Shown in pieces: positions 34,810 to 43,327 of a stretch of 64,000 nucleotides of DNA. The DNA comes from JAWKZG01 sp041396125 (GTDB lineage Bacteria > Pseudomonadota > Gammaproteobacteria > Competibacterales > Competibacteraceae), in assembly GCA_041396125.1 (NCBI GenBank), contig JAWKZG010000005.1:252067-316066 (forward strand), given 5' to 3'. Position numbers and translations under genes: made by a program. The notes under the pieces were generated by a model. The model made no database searches. It was given only the letters and a program-made list of their open reading frames with translations, and was not told the origin of the DNA. The number at the start of each line of letters is the position of its first letter. The stretch's first letter is position 1.

Positions 34810-35702
34810 GCCGGCTCGTGCAATAAAGGCTGGGCGATCCGGCGTGCGTAGTCCAGCTCGGTCAGCAGCTCGGCCAGCGGCGGGATATTATCGTCACGTT
34901 CGATCATGGTCGAAACCGCTCCGAAGCGGCGCACAGCCTCGGCATATAAAGCCCAGACCGGATCCGGGACCGGCTGGTCGTGGGTGTCGATCAGCAGCGT
35001 GCCCGATCCGCTGCGGGTATGTCCGGCCAGATGCAACTGCTGCACCCGTTCGACAGGTACACCGGCCAGATAGTCCAGTGGATCGCAAGCGTGATTCACG
35101 CTGCTCACATAGATGTTATTGATATCCAGCAGAATCAGGCAATCAGCCTGCGAGCAGACAGCACTGAGAAAATCCCATTCACTTAACTGCGAGTGCCGAA
35201 AACTGACATAACTGGACACATTTTCCAGCAATATCTGTCGTCCCAGATAGTCCTGTATCTGCCGCACCCGGGCCGCTACGTGGGCAACAGCTTCTTCGGT
35301 ATAAGGCAAGGGAAGGAGATCGTGCAATTGCTGTCCCGCCTGACTGGTCCAGCATAAATGATCGGACAGCCACGCCGGCTGTACCCGTTCGGCAAGCTGT
35401 TTCAGCGCGGCCAGATAGGCCTGATCAAGCGGATCGGCACCACCGACAGATAACGATACGCCGTGAATCGCAATAGGGTAATCGCGCCGGATAGCATCAA
35501 GGTAATACAGGGGTTTACCGCCTTCGACAAAATAGTTTTCGGCGATAATTTCAAACCAGTCCACTGTCGGCTGCTGCGCCAGCACCTCAGGATAATGCGG
35601 GGTACGCAGGCCCAGGCCAAAACCGAGATAAGGCAGTTTGGCATCACCAGCGCCGGTAGAAACATCGGGCGCGCCGTGACAGAGCGCCCGCCGATCAACC
35701 AT
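34806..35702 (-). CDS. bufB: MNIO (DUF692) multinuclear non-heme iron enzyme, bufferin maturase-type
   Basis: 298 residues. The TIM-barrel metal-site motifs are in order: WFEIIAENYF, IHGVSLSVGG, WLSDHLCW, LLENVSSYV, LLDINNIYVSSVNH, LHLAGHT, DTHDQPVP and MIERDDNIPP. These His/Asp/Glu residues hold the iron cluster in the MbnB/BufB/TglH superfamily. Bufferin enzymes oxidise cysteines of the precursor to thiooxazole-type groups. It follows the Cys-rich precursor gene by 11 bases and overlaps the DUF2063 gene, so all three form one operon. Confidence 0.92.
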   Translation of the reverse strand: MVDRRALCHGAPDVSTGAGDAKLPYLGFGLGLRTPHYPEVLAQQPTVDWFEIIAENYFVEGGKPLYYLDAIRRDYPIAIHGVSLSVGGADPLDQAYLAALKQLAERVQPAWLSDHLCWTSQAGQQLHDLLPLPYTEEAVAHVAARVRQIQDYLGRQILLENVSSYVSFRHSQLSEWDFLSAVCSQADCLILLDINNIYVSSVNHACDPLDYLAGVPVERVQQLHLAGHTRSGSGTLLIDTHDQPVPDPVWALYAEAVRRFGAVSTMIERDDNIPPLAELLTELDYARRIAQPLLHEPA

Positions 35703-35713
35703 AAACAGGTTGT

Positions 35714-36067
35714 CTAGGCTTCGAACTTGCCGTTTTTGGCTTTGCAGTCACTCATCGTCAGGCTGACCCAACCCTGGCCGGCACAGCTGTTCTGGCCTTT
35801 GCAGGCGCTGTTGGCGGTCGCACATTCGCTGTGGCCCTTGCAGGAATTAATGCCGAAACATTTACCTGTAACACCGGCTGTGGCTTGCTCCATTGCCATG
35901 GCTTTACCTTCTTCCATGGCTTTTTCTTTCATCATGTCCTGGCCTTCAGCCATGGCCTGTTTTTCCATACCGTCAGTGCTGGCGCAGGCGGACAGCAAGC
36001 TCGCGGCGGCGAAAGCCAGGGCATAGCCCGATGATTTTTTCACAGATAGTTTGTTCATAGTATTCAT
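35714..36067 (-). CDS. bufA: Cysteine-rich bufferin-type RiPP precursor (BufA2-like)
   Basis: 117 residues. A signal segment (SGYALAFAAASLLSAC) has a lipobox-like LSAC at Cys28, then an acidic, Met- and Lys-rich helical stretch with four EKAMEEG-like units, then a core with six cysteines (70, 76, 82, 89, 95, 108): KCFGINSCKGHSEC, SACKGQNSCAGQGWVS and DCKAKNG. This pattern matches BufA2-type precursors, whose modified cysteines bind copper. The protein sits at the head of an MNIO-DUF2063 operon. GGAG lies ten bases before the ATG. The mature product may be a lipid-anchored periplasmic metallophore; the lipid anchor is inference. Confidence 0.85.
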   Translation of the reverse strand: MNTMNKLSVKKSSGYALAFAAASLLSACASTDGMEKQAMAEGQDMMKEKAMEEGKAMAMEQATAGVTGKCFGINSCKGHSECATANSACKGQNSCAGQGWVSLTMSDCKAKNGKFEA

Positions 36068-36202
36068 TCAACCAGTGCTCCAGTTTGCACAACATTTACG
36101 CATCATAAAATCTACGGTGCAGCATGATTTAAACACGCTTTATAAGTTCCGTAAATTAAGCTTATGAAGAATACTTCACAAAACTATCACAAGATTAGTG
36201 AT

Positions 36203-36379
36203 TCATTTATGTGGAATCAGCAAAGCCGCGACAATCGCAATAAAAGCAATAAACGCAAAGACTGAACTCGGTTCCGTGTACCAGCGCTGCCCCTGCCAGC
36301 GCTCCGGGACCAGCGTCAATACCAGTCCCGCCAGCAACACGATACCCAAAACAAGCACGGACAATAGTGCAAACGACAT
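36203..36379 (-). CDS. Small two-helix membrane protein, unknown
   Basis: 58 residues from ATG 36379. Two hydrophobic segments, LLSVLVLGIVLLAGLVLTLV and SVFAFIAFIAIVAALLI, flank a loop PERWQGQRWYTEPS. I do not recognise a family. It begins 13 bases after the preceding membrane-protein gene on the same strand, so the two are likely co-transcribed. A longer in-frame start exists upstream but overlaps the neighbour and would add a basic non-hydrophobic leader. The bufferin precursor gene starts 135 bases further on. Confidence 0.55.
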   Translation of the reverse strand: MSFALLSVLVLGIVLLAGLVLTLVPERWQGQRWYTEPSSVFAFIAFIAIVAALLIPHK

Positions 36380-36392
36380 AATGGCAATACAC

Positions 36393-36794
36393 TCAGGCCG
36401 CCGGGCGGAATTCATTATGATCATGGCCGACACTGACCGGAACCACACTCAATACTGGTGCAGACTGCACGAAAACAGGCTGCTCCGGCTGCCCAAAAAC
36501 AAAGCGCCGGGCAGGCTGCCAGCGCAGACCAGTGAGCAAAACGGCTGTTAATAAAGCACCGTAAAGCGTGTCCGGCGTCCAGGGCAGGGCGTAACCATAA
36601 GCCAGTTGATACAGGCCATACACAACATACCCAAGACCCACAGCGAGTACACCCGTCAGGATCGGCAAATAAACCATGCCGATAACCTCATCACGAATCC
36701 AGCCCGGAAACCGGGTATTGCGACTGATCCGCACGGCCAGACCAGCACCTAACAGGGCGATGATCAAAGTTGATAAACCTATTGTCAGTAGCAT
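36393..36794 (-). CDS. Membrane protein of unknown function
   Basis: 133 residues with at least three hydrophobic segments: LLTIGLSTLIIALLGAGLAV, LPILTGVLAVGLGYVVYGLY and LYGALLTAVLLTGL. The C-terminal tail carries VGHDHNEFRP with two His, a possible metal-binding feature. No family is recognised. It precedes the 58-residue membrane protein and the bufferin operon on the same strand, so a shared role in metal handling is possible but only positional. Confidence 0.6.
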   Translation of the reverse strand: MLLTIGLSTLIIALLGAGLAVRISRNTRFPGWIRDEVIGMVYLPILTGVLAVGLGYVVYGLYQLAYGYALPWTPDTLYGALLTAVLLTGLRWQPARRFVFGQPEQPVFVQSAPVLSVVPVSVGHDHNEFRPAA

Positions 36795-37105
36795 GAGAAG
36801 AAGACTCCCAAGAGATAAAACAGACCAGCTGCAATACCGGGGCGCTTGAGTGTCCTGAGTTTGGGGCGGTGGCTGCCAGCAGAGTTGAAAAAGCTGACGA
36901 GACGTCTTACGACAGAGGCTCTCGCCTGTACGGCAACAGCGGGATTAGATTACGCCGCTCATTGAGGTCTAAGCAATAGTCTGGCGTATCCTTAAAAGAA
37001 ATTAATGTTGGCCGGTACCATTGGTATGAGGTGCCGCACCTGTTGATGATTAATAAAGCCATTATCCGTTATTATTACCTGGGTATTTTTTGAGAACTGA
37101 CACGC
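36795..37105. other. Intergenic region upstream of two divergent genes
   Basis: 311 bases between a minus-strand membrane-protein gene and a plus-strand acetyltransferase gene. I see no gene or clear structured RNA. The right half becomes AT-rich (ATTAATAAAGCCATTATCCG) and probably holds the acetyltransferase promoter. A short GGTACCATTGGTA direct/inverted motif occurs at 37014-37026. Confidence 0.4.
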
Positions 37106-37525
37106 ATGCCCGTTTTTATCAGACCTTATCAAGCAGCAGATCAAGAGGCTGTGATCGCCTTATGGCAACAGGTATTTCCAGATAATCCTGCCCACAACGA
37201 CCCGCGCCTGGATATTCAACGCAAACTGACAGTCCAGCCGGAATGTTTTTTGATAGCCCTTATAGAGGATCGCATTGTCGGCACCATTATGGCGGGCTTT
37301 GATGGTCATCGCGGCTGGGTTTATTATGTTGCAGTACTGTCGGAACAACGCCGTCAGGGTATTGGCCGGGCCCTTATGACAGCGGCGGAACAGGCACTGG
37401 CGCAACTCGGATGTCGCAAAATCAACTTGCAGGTCCGGCCCGACAATAACACCGTACTGGCGTTTTACCGCGGCCTTGGCTATGCCATCGAAGAGCGTGT
37501 CAGCCTCGGTAAACGACTCGATTAA
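37106..37525 (+). CDS. GNAT-family N-acetyltransferase (YpeA-like)
   Basis: 139 residues, one GNAT domain. Motif A, the acetyl-CoA-binding Q/R-x-x-G-x-G/A, is QRRQGIGRAL at about residues 82-91; the C-terminal NNTVLAFYRGLGYAIEER is characteristic of YpeA-type proteins. The acetylated substrate is unknown. The 3' end lies 23 bases before the aminotransferase gene, which suggests co-transcription. Confidence 0.88.
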   Translation: MPVFIRPYQAADQEAVIALWQQVFPDNPAHNDPRLDIQRKLTVQPECFLIALIEDRIVGTIMAGFDGHRGWVYYVAVLSEQRRQGIGRALMTAAEQALAQLGCRKINLQVRPDNNTVLAFYRGLGYAIEERVSLGKRLD

Positions 37526-37548
37526 TAAGAACCAATCTACTGGACTTT

Positions 37549-38717
37549 ATGCAACGAACGCTTTTGATTTTGACACCCTGATCGATCGCCGCAACACCGA
37601 CAGCATCAAATGGGATAAATACGCTGGCCGAGGACGTTATCCCCGCATGTGGGTGGCCGATATGGATTTTCGCTCGCCACCTGCCGTCATTAAAGCGCTG
37701 CACGAACGGGTTGATCACGTGGTGTATTCGGTTATACCCCCAAGCCGCCGGCAGCGCTGGTCGATACCGTGCTCAGCCGGCTGGCCAGCGAATATCACTG
37801 GCAGATCGAACCCGACTGGCTGGTCTGGCTGCCGGGACTGGTGTGTGGCCTGAATGTCGTTAGCCGGGCTATCGGTGAAGCAGGTTGCGATATTCTGACC
37901 GCTGTGCCGGTCTATCAGCATTTATTCGATGCCGCACCGAATGTCGGCAAACAGGCGGTATGTGCGCCGCTGGCGCGAGACGGCGCACGCTGGACCTTCG
38001 ATTTCGATGCCCTGGAACAGGCAATTACCCCAAACACCCGGCTCTTTATGCTGTGTAATCCGCACAATCCGGTGGGCCGGATGTGGGACCGCGAGGAACT
38101 GCTTGCCCTGGCTGAATTCTGTGAACGCCATGATTCAGTGATCTGTTCCGACGAGATCCACTGCCAGCTGGTGCTGGATAACGCAGCAACAGCATATTCC
38201 CATTGCCAGCCTGGACCCTGCTATCGCGAAGCGCAGCATCACGCTGATGGCACCCAGCAGACCTATAACCTGCCCGGCCTTGGCTGCGCTTTTGCCATCA
38301 TTCCCGATCCGCAACTGCGCGCTCAAATAATGGCCGCCAAACAAGGTATTGTAGCCGCACGTCAATGCGCTGGGTTATACCGCAACCCTGGCGGCCTTTC
38401 GCGACAGCGACGACTGGCTGGCGGCGCTGCTGGACTACTTGCGCGGTAATTATCAGCTGTTGCTGGATACGCCCTTGCCGGGACTGTCCATCAGCCCCAT
38501 CGAAGCCACCTATCTGGCCTGGATCGAGGTCCATGACCAGGCACTCGGCAACCCCATGACCCTGTTTGAACAGGCGGGCGTTGGTTTATCACCCGGCGAC
38601 CAATTCCTGGGTACTGGTTTTGTGCGGCTGAACTTTGGCTGTCCGCGCTCACGCTTGCAGGAGGCGCTGAGCCGTATCCGCCAGGCTGTGCTCCAGCACG
38701 GTTCAAGCGGCTCCTGA
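37549..38717 (+). pseudogene. MalY/PatB-type PLP-dependent aminotransferase (C-S lyase), several frameshifts
   Basis: A class I/II aminotransferase cut into at least four frame segments. Segments: FDFDTLIDRRNTDSIKWDKY and WVADMDFRSPPAVIKAL (to about 37730); LPGLVCGLNVVSRAI through FMLCNPHNPVGRMW and ICSDEIHCQLVL (to 38175); HIPIASLDPAI; LPGLGCAFAIIPDP (to 38355); then LGYTATLAAF through GTGFVRLNFGCPRS. The PLP lysine, expected as SKTYN, falls at a shift in CCCAGCAGACCTATAAC. The MalY/PatB branch cleaves cystathionine or related C-S bonds. The start is uncertain: ATG 37549 is followed by an early frame error. Sequencing indels are the likely cause. Confidence 0.75.
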
Positions 38718-38734
38718 GAATGCTCTATAATGGT

Positions 38735-38918
38735 GCAACCTGGTTAACGCCGGGTTGCTGGAAAAACGCGCTCAATCAGACAATTAATAAAGATGTTAAA
38801 AGCTGGCTTAATATTTGTCTTGAACTTTTAGCACGAACCGAGCACGATCTTTTTACGCCAAATTGCTGAGTTTCCCTCGGGAAACAGAATCAAAGCCAAG
38901 GCTTTGATCTGATTTTTT
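38735..38918 (+). promoter_or_regulatory. Structured leader with attenuator-like terminator upstream of aapJ
   Basis: Three hairpins occur in order: GCAACCTGG (38735-38743) / CCGGGTTGC (38750-38758); GTTTCCC (38870-38876) / GGGAAAC (38879-38885); and TCAAAGCC (38890-38897) / GGCTTTGA (38900-38907) followed by a six-T run at 38913-38918. The last is a typical terminator, 44 bases before the aapJ start. Between them a 12-codon frame (38793-38831, MLKAGLIFVLNF) could be a leader peptide. Attenuation is inferred; the last hairpin could instead stop upstream transcription. Confidence 0.45.
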
Positions 38919-38961
38919 GCTCATAGCGAGCTTTATTTAATCAAACCCAATGGAGATAACG

Positions 38962-39978
38962 ATGAAAAAACTTACAACCCTGCTAGCTACAAGCACGCTG
39001 ATGCTAGGCACAAACCTGGCAGCGGCAGGGCCTACGCTGGATGCGGTTAAGGAAAAGGGTTTTGTTCAATGCGGTGTCAGCCAGGGGCTGCCCGGATTCT
39101 CCAACCCCGATGATAAAGGCAACTGGACCGGTGTTGATGTTGATATGTGCCGGGCCGTCGCCGCTGCCATTTTTGGAGACGATACCAAAGCCAAATACAC
39201 GCCGCTGTCGGCCAAGGAACGCTTCACTGCACTGCAGTCCGGCGAAGTCGATATGTTGCCGCGTAACACTACCTGGACCCTCACTCGCGATACCTCACTC
39301 GGCCTGAATTTTGTTGGCGTCAATTACTATGACGGCCAGGGCTTCATGGCGCGCAGGGATTTGGGTGTCAAAAGCGCTCTGGAACTAAGTGGCGCTGCAG
39401 TCTGCACGAATACTGGCACTACCACCGAACTCAATGTGTCGGATTTTTTCCGTGCCAATAATATGGACTATGAAGTGGTGGCTTTTGAGAAAGCCGATGA
39501 GGTGGTCGCCGCCTATGACGCCGGTCGTTGCGATGTCTACACCACTGACCAGTCAGGTTTGTATGCACAGCGCATCAAGCTGAAAGACCCGGATGCACAT
39601 ATTATTCTGCCCGAAGTCATTTCCAAGGAGCCGCTCGGCCCGGCCGTACGTCACGGTGATGACGAATGGCTGGATATCGTTGCGTGGTCACTGAACTGCA
39701 TGATCAACGCCGAAGAACTGGGCGTCACTTCTGCCAATATCGGTGAGATGATGAGCAGCAGCAACCCTGAAATCAAACGCCTGCTGGGCACCGAAGGCGA
39801 CTCCGGTAAAGGCCTGGGCTTAGGCAATGACTGGTGTGCCAATATCATTAAAACCGTTGGCAACTACGGCGAAAGCTTCGCCAGCAATCTCGGCCCCGAT
39901 ACCCCGCTGAAAATTGAGCGCGGCCTGAACGCACTGTGGAGCAAAGGCGGCATTCTGTACGCCCCCCCGATCCGCTAA
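38962..39978 (+). CDS. aapJ: General L-amino-acid ABC transporter, substrate-binding protein
   Basis: 338 residues from ATG 38962 (MKKLTTLLATSTLMLG), preceded by TGGAGATAACG; an upstream ATG at 38950 contains the ribosome site itself and is not used. The signal peptide ends near AAAGP. AapJ motifs: CGVSQGLPGFSNPD, WTGVDVDMCRAVAAAIF, NTTWTLTRDTSLGLNF and the C-terminal LNALWSKGGILYAPPIR. It binds a broad range of L-amino acids in the periplasm. First gene of the aapJQMP operon; a strong hairpin lies between it and aapQ. Confidence 0.95.
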   Translation: MKKLTTLLATSTLMLGTNLAAAGPTLDAVKEKGFVQCGVSQGLPGFSNPDDKGNWTGVDVDMCRAVAAAIFGDDTKAKYTPLSAKERFTALQSGEVDMLPRNTTWTLTRDTSLGLNFVGVNYYDGQGFMARRDLGVKSALELSGAAVCTNTGTTTELNVSDFFRANNMDYEVVAFEKADEVVAAYDAGRCDVYTTDQSGLYAQRIKLKDPDAHIILPEVISKEPLGPAVRHGDDEWLDIVAWSLNCMINAEELGVTSANIGEMMSSSNPEIKRLLGTEGDSGKGLGLGNDWCANIIKTVGNYGESFASNLGPDTPLKIERGLNALWSKGGILYAPPIR

Positions 39979-40017
39979 GTCATCAGCAGAGCACCGTATT
40001 TTAAAGTGCTAAGTCCC

Positions 40018-40047
40018 GACTGGCGACCCAACCGCAGGTCGCCAGTC
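40018..40047 (+). terminator. Stem-loop between aapJ and aapQ
   Basis: A perfect 11-bp stem, GACTGGCGACC (40018-40028) / GGTCGCCAGTC (40037-40047), with an 8-base loop, sits in the 107-base space after the binding-protein gene. A run of seven A follows, not T. It probably protects aapJ mRNA so that binding protein is made in excess. Confidence 0.6.
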
Positions 40048-40085
40048 CAGTTAACAAAAAAATCTATCATGATTGGGAGGCTGCT

Positions 40086-41276
40086 GTGACTACAGAAAGC
40101 AAATCCCTGACGAAGCCCAGGAAGCCGCCGGTATGGAATGATCCCACCTACCGGGCTATTTTTTTCCAGTTGTTGCTGCTGGTTCTGGTCGTCGGTTTCG
40201 GTCTTTATATCTTCAACAATACCACCGCGAACCTGGAGCGCCAGGGTATCGCCTCTGGTTTCGGGTTTTTACAAACCACCGCCGGTTTCGACATCATCAC
40301 CCACCTGATCGACTACACCGAAGAATCGACCTACGGTCGGGCATTTATGGTGTCATTGATCAATACCCTGGTACTGGCGGCTATTGGTATTGTGTTGGCA
40401 ACGATTCTTGGCGTGATCGTGGGTATAGCCCGACTCTCACCCAACTGGCTGATCGCCCGTATGGCGACCGTGTATATCGAAACCATCCGCAATATTCCGC
40501 TGCTGCTGCAAATCTTTTTCTGGTATTTCGCTGTGCTGCGTTCAGTTCCGCATCCGCGCGACAGTATGCAGATATTCGATACGTTTTTTCTCAATAACCG
40601 GGGTTTATATTCCCCTGCCCCCCTTTTCGAGCAGGGTTTCTGGCTGATTCCAGCCGCGCTGGGTATTGCGATTATCGCTATTATTACCATCGCCATCTGG
40701 GCCAAGCGACGGCAGGAGCGCACCGGTCAGCCCTTTCACACCGTCTGGGTGTCATTGGGTATTTTTTTCGGCCTGCCCCTACTGGCAGCCATCGTGACCG
40801 GTTTTCCGCTCACCTGGGAATATCCGGAACTGAAAGGCTTTAACTTCCGTGGCGGCATGGTCATCATTCCTGAATTCATGTCGATGCTCCTGGCTTTATC
40901 CATCTATACCGCTGCGTTCATTGCCGAAATTGTGCGGGCCGGCATTCAGGCGGTCAGCCATGGCCAGACCGAAGCCGCTTATGCTCTGGGGCTGCGGCCA
41001 GGCCCGACGCTGCGTTTGGTTATCCTGCCACAGGCCTTGCGGGTCATTATTCCGCCGCTGACCAGTCAGTATTTAAACCTGACCAAGAACTCCTCGCTGG
41101 CAGCAGCAATTGCATACCCGGAACTGGTTTCGGTATTTGCCGGCACAGTGCTCAATCAAACGGGGCAAGCCGTCGAGATCATCGCTATCACTATGGCGGT
41201 TTATCTGGCGCTCAGTCTGCTGATCTCACTGTTTATGAACTGGTACAACCAGAAAATGGCCCTGGTAGAGCGGTAG
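40086..41276 (+). CDS. aapQ: General L-amino-acid ABC transporter permease AapQ
   Basis: 396 residues, the length of AapQ. A GTG start at 40086 follows TTGGGAGGCTGCT. The N-terminus has the Aap hallmark NNTTANLERQGIASGFGFL; RNIPLLLQIFFWYF and the EAA loop AVSHGQTEAAYALGLRPGP identify the permease. Extra periplasmic sequence between helices (about 155-185, 215-255) is normal for this family. It works with AapM and the AapP ATPase. Confidence 0.95.
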   Translation: MTTESKSLTKPRKPPVWNDPTYRAIFFQLLLLVLVVGFGLYIFNNTTANLERQGIASGFGFLQTTAGFDIITHLIDYTEESTYGRAFMVSLINTLVLAAIGIVLATILGVIVGIARLSPNWLIARMATVYIETIRNIPLLLQIFFWYFAVLRSVPHPRDSMQIFDTFFLNNRGLYSPAPLFEQGFWLIPAALGIAIIAIITIAIWAKRRQERTGQPFHTVWVSLGIFFGLPLLAAIVTGFPLTWEYPELKGFNFRGGMVIIPEFMSMLLALSIYTAAFIAEIVRAGIQAVSHGQTEAAYALGLRPGPTLRLVILPQALRVIIPPLTSQYLNLTKNSSLAAAIAYPELVSVFAGTVLNQTGQAVEIIAITMAVYLALSLLISLFMNWYNQKMALVER

Positions 41277-41292
41277 GGTGGAGGCATAAATC

Positions 41293-42420
41293 ATGGTGAC
41301 AACAACGCAAACTCCGCCAGGGGCCTATGTTCCTGGTGCACATCCCAACCTGCCGCCGCCATCGTCCTCGGTCGGTGCTGTCGGCTGGATGCGGTCCAAT
41401 TTATTTTCCTCACCCGCCAATACACTGCTCACACTGGTGGCGATTTATTTGCTGTATACGCTGATTCCACCGGTTGTACAGTGGGCTTTCCTGCAGGCCG
41501 ATCTGAACGGTGACAGCCGGGAAGCCTGTACCAGTGGCGGGGCCTGCTGGGTATTTATTAAAAGCCGCTTTGCCCAGTTCATGTACGGGTTTTACCCTGA
41601 CGCCGAACGCTGGCGGGTGGATACCCTCGGTATTATGCTGGTGGTCTGCCTGAGCTGGCTGTTGATTCCCCATCTACCCGCGAAGAAATGGGTGATTTTG
41701 TTCGCGCTGCTAATCTATCCAATCATCGCCTTTTTCCTGTTATATGGTGGTTCCTTCGGTCTGGAAATCGTGGAAACCCCACAATGGGGCGGCCTGATGC
41801 TAACCCTGGTAATCGCCATCGTTGGTATTACCACCTCGCTGCCACTGGGTATTTTGCTGGCTCTGGGGCGGCGCTCCAATATGCCACTGGTACGTGCAGT
41901 CTGTGTCGTATTCATCGAGTTCTGGCGCGGTGTGCCGTTGATTACCGTGTTGTTCATGGCGTCGGTCATGCTGCCGCTGTTTCTACCCGAAGGGGTGAAC
42001 TTCGACAAACTCCTGCGAGCCTTGATCGGCATCATGCTGTTTTCGGCGGCGTATATGGCTGAAGTCGTGCGCGGTGGCTTGCAAGCTATCCCGAAAGGCC
42101 AGTACGAGGCCGCTGCTGCATTGGGTCTGGGTTACTGGAAAATGATGGGCTTGATTATCCTGCCGCAAGCTTTGAAACTGGTCATTCCCGGTATCGTCAA
42201 TACCTTTATCGGCCTGTTCAAAGACACCACCCTGGTACTCATCATCGGTTTGTTCGATTTTCTCGGCATCATCCAGTCCGCAGCTACCGACCCGAAATGG
42301 CTGGGTTACGCCGTGGAAGGCTATGTGTTCGCCGCTGCCGTGTATTGGCTGTTCTGTTTCAGCATGTCGCGCTATAGCCAGCATCTGGAGCAAAAACTTG
42401 CCACCGGGCATAAGCGGTAA
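41293..42420 (+). CDS. aapM: General L-amino-acid ABC transporter permease AapM
   Basis: 375 residues. The signature near the N-terminus is LTLVAIYLLYTLIPPVVQWA, followed by CTSGGACWVFIKSRFAQFMYG, both typical of AapM. The channel domain has EFWRGVPLITVLFMAS and the EAA loop AIPKGQYEAAAALGLGYWK. It begins 16 bases after aapQ. A GTG-free ATG start is used with GGAGGCATAAATC upstream. Confidence 0.95.
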   Translation: MVTTTQTPPGAYVPGAHPNLPPPSSSVGAVGWMRSNLFSSPANTLLTLVAIYLLYTLIPPVVQWAFLQADLNGDSREACTSGGACWVFIKSRFAQFMYGFYPDAERWRVDTLGIMLVVCLSWLLIPHLPAKKWVILFALLIYPIIAFFLLYGGSFGLEIVETPQWGGLMLTLVIAIVGITTSLPLGILLALGRRSNMPLVRAVCVVFIEFWRGVPLITVLFMASVMLPLFLPEGVNFDKLLRALIGIMLFSAAYMAEVVRGGLQAIPKGQYEAAAALGLGYWKMMGLIILPQALKLVIPGIVNTFIGLFKDTTLVLIIGLFDFLGIIQSAATDPKWLGYAVEGYVFAAAVYWLFCFSMSRYSQHLEQKLATGHKR

Positions 42421-42470
42421 AACCAACACCCTTCCCTGATAAATCCGAACACGTTTTTAGCGAGGAATAT

Positions 42471-43247
42471 ATGTCCGATCAAATCGTACCCCACAACATG
42501 ACCGTCTCGGACGAGGTCGTGATCAGCATTGTCAATATGCACAAATGGTATGGGCAGTTTCATGTACTGAAAAATATCAATCTGACGGTAAACCGGGGTG
42601 AACGTATCGTCATCTGCGGGCCATCTGGCTCCGGTAAATCAACCATGATTCGCTGCATAAACCGGCTGGAGGAACACCAGCAAGGCGAGATCGTGGTCGA
42701 TGGTATTGAGCTTACCAACGATCTTAAAAACATTGAGCATATCCGCCGCGAAGTTGGCATGCTGTTCCAGCACTTCAACCTGTTCCCCCATCTGACTGTG
42801 CTGGAGAACTGCACGCTGGCACCGATCTGGGTGCGCAAGATGCCCAAGGCCCAGGCCGAGGAAATCGCCATGCAATACCTGGAGCGGGTTAAGATCCCCG
42901 AGCAGGCGAAAAAATACCCCGGTCAGCTTTCCGGCGGCCAGCAACAGCGCGTTGCGATCGCCCGTAGCCTGTGTATGAACCCGCGCATCATGCTGTTCGA
43001 CGAGCCGACCTCGGCGTTGGATCCTGAGATGATCAAGGAAGTGCTGGACACCATGATCGGTTTAGCCCAAGACGGTATGACCATGCTCTGCGTCACACAC
43101 GAGATGGGATTCGCCCGCACCGTAGCCAATCGGGTCATTTTCATGGATGGCGGCGAGATTATCGAAGAAAATGAACCCGAAGAATTTTTCAATAATCCGC
43201 AAAACGACCGCACCAAACTGTTCCTGAGCCAGATCCTGCATCATTGA
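42471..43247 (+). CDS. aapP: General L-amino-acid ABC transporter ATP-binding protein
   Basis: 258 residues. Walker A is CGPSGSGKST, signature LSGGQQQRV, Walker B IMLFDEPTSALDPEM and H-loop VTHEMGFA, followed by NDRTKLFLSQILHH at the end. All are canonical for polar-amino-acid transporter ATPases. AGCGAGGAATAT precedes the ATG. It is the last gene of aapJQMP and is closed by a strong terminator. Confidence 0.95.
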   Translation: MSDQIVPHNMTVSDEVVISIVNMHKWYGQFHVLKNINLTVNRGERIVICGPSGSGKSTMIRCINRLEEHQQGEIVVDGIELTNDLKNIEHIRREVGMLFQHFNLFPHLTVLENCTLAPIWVRKMPKAQAEEIAMQYLERVKIPEQAKKYPGQLSGGQQQRVAIARSLCMNPRIMLFDEPTSALDPEMIKEVLDTMIGLAQDGMTMLCVTHEMGFARTVANRVIFMDGGEIIEENEPEEFFNNPQNDRTKLFLSQILHH

Positions 43248-43303
43248 TAAAATTCGCTGAGCGGCCAGTTGGGGTCGATTGGGCGCTCAGCGAAATTTTA
43301 TTG
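43248..43303 (+). terminator. Terminator of the aapJQMP operon
   Basis: TAAAATTCGCTGAGCG (43248-43263) pairs with CGCTCAGCGAAATTTTA (43284-43300) with one bulged base, and TT follows. It starts immediately after the aapP stop codon. The A-rich 5' arm and T-rich 3' arm make it usable on both strands. Confidence 0.8.
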
Positions 43304-43327
43304 GCCATAAGTTGTGTGTTTTACGGT

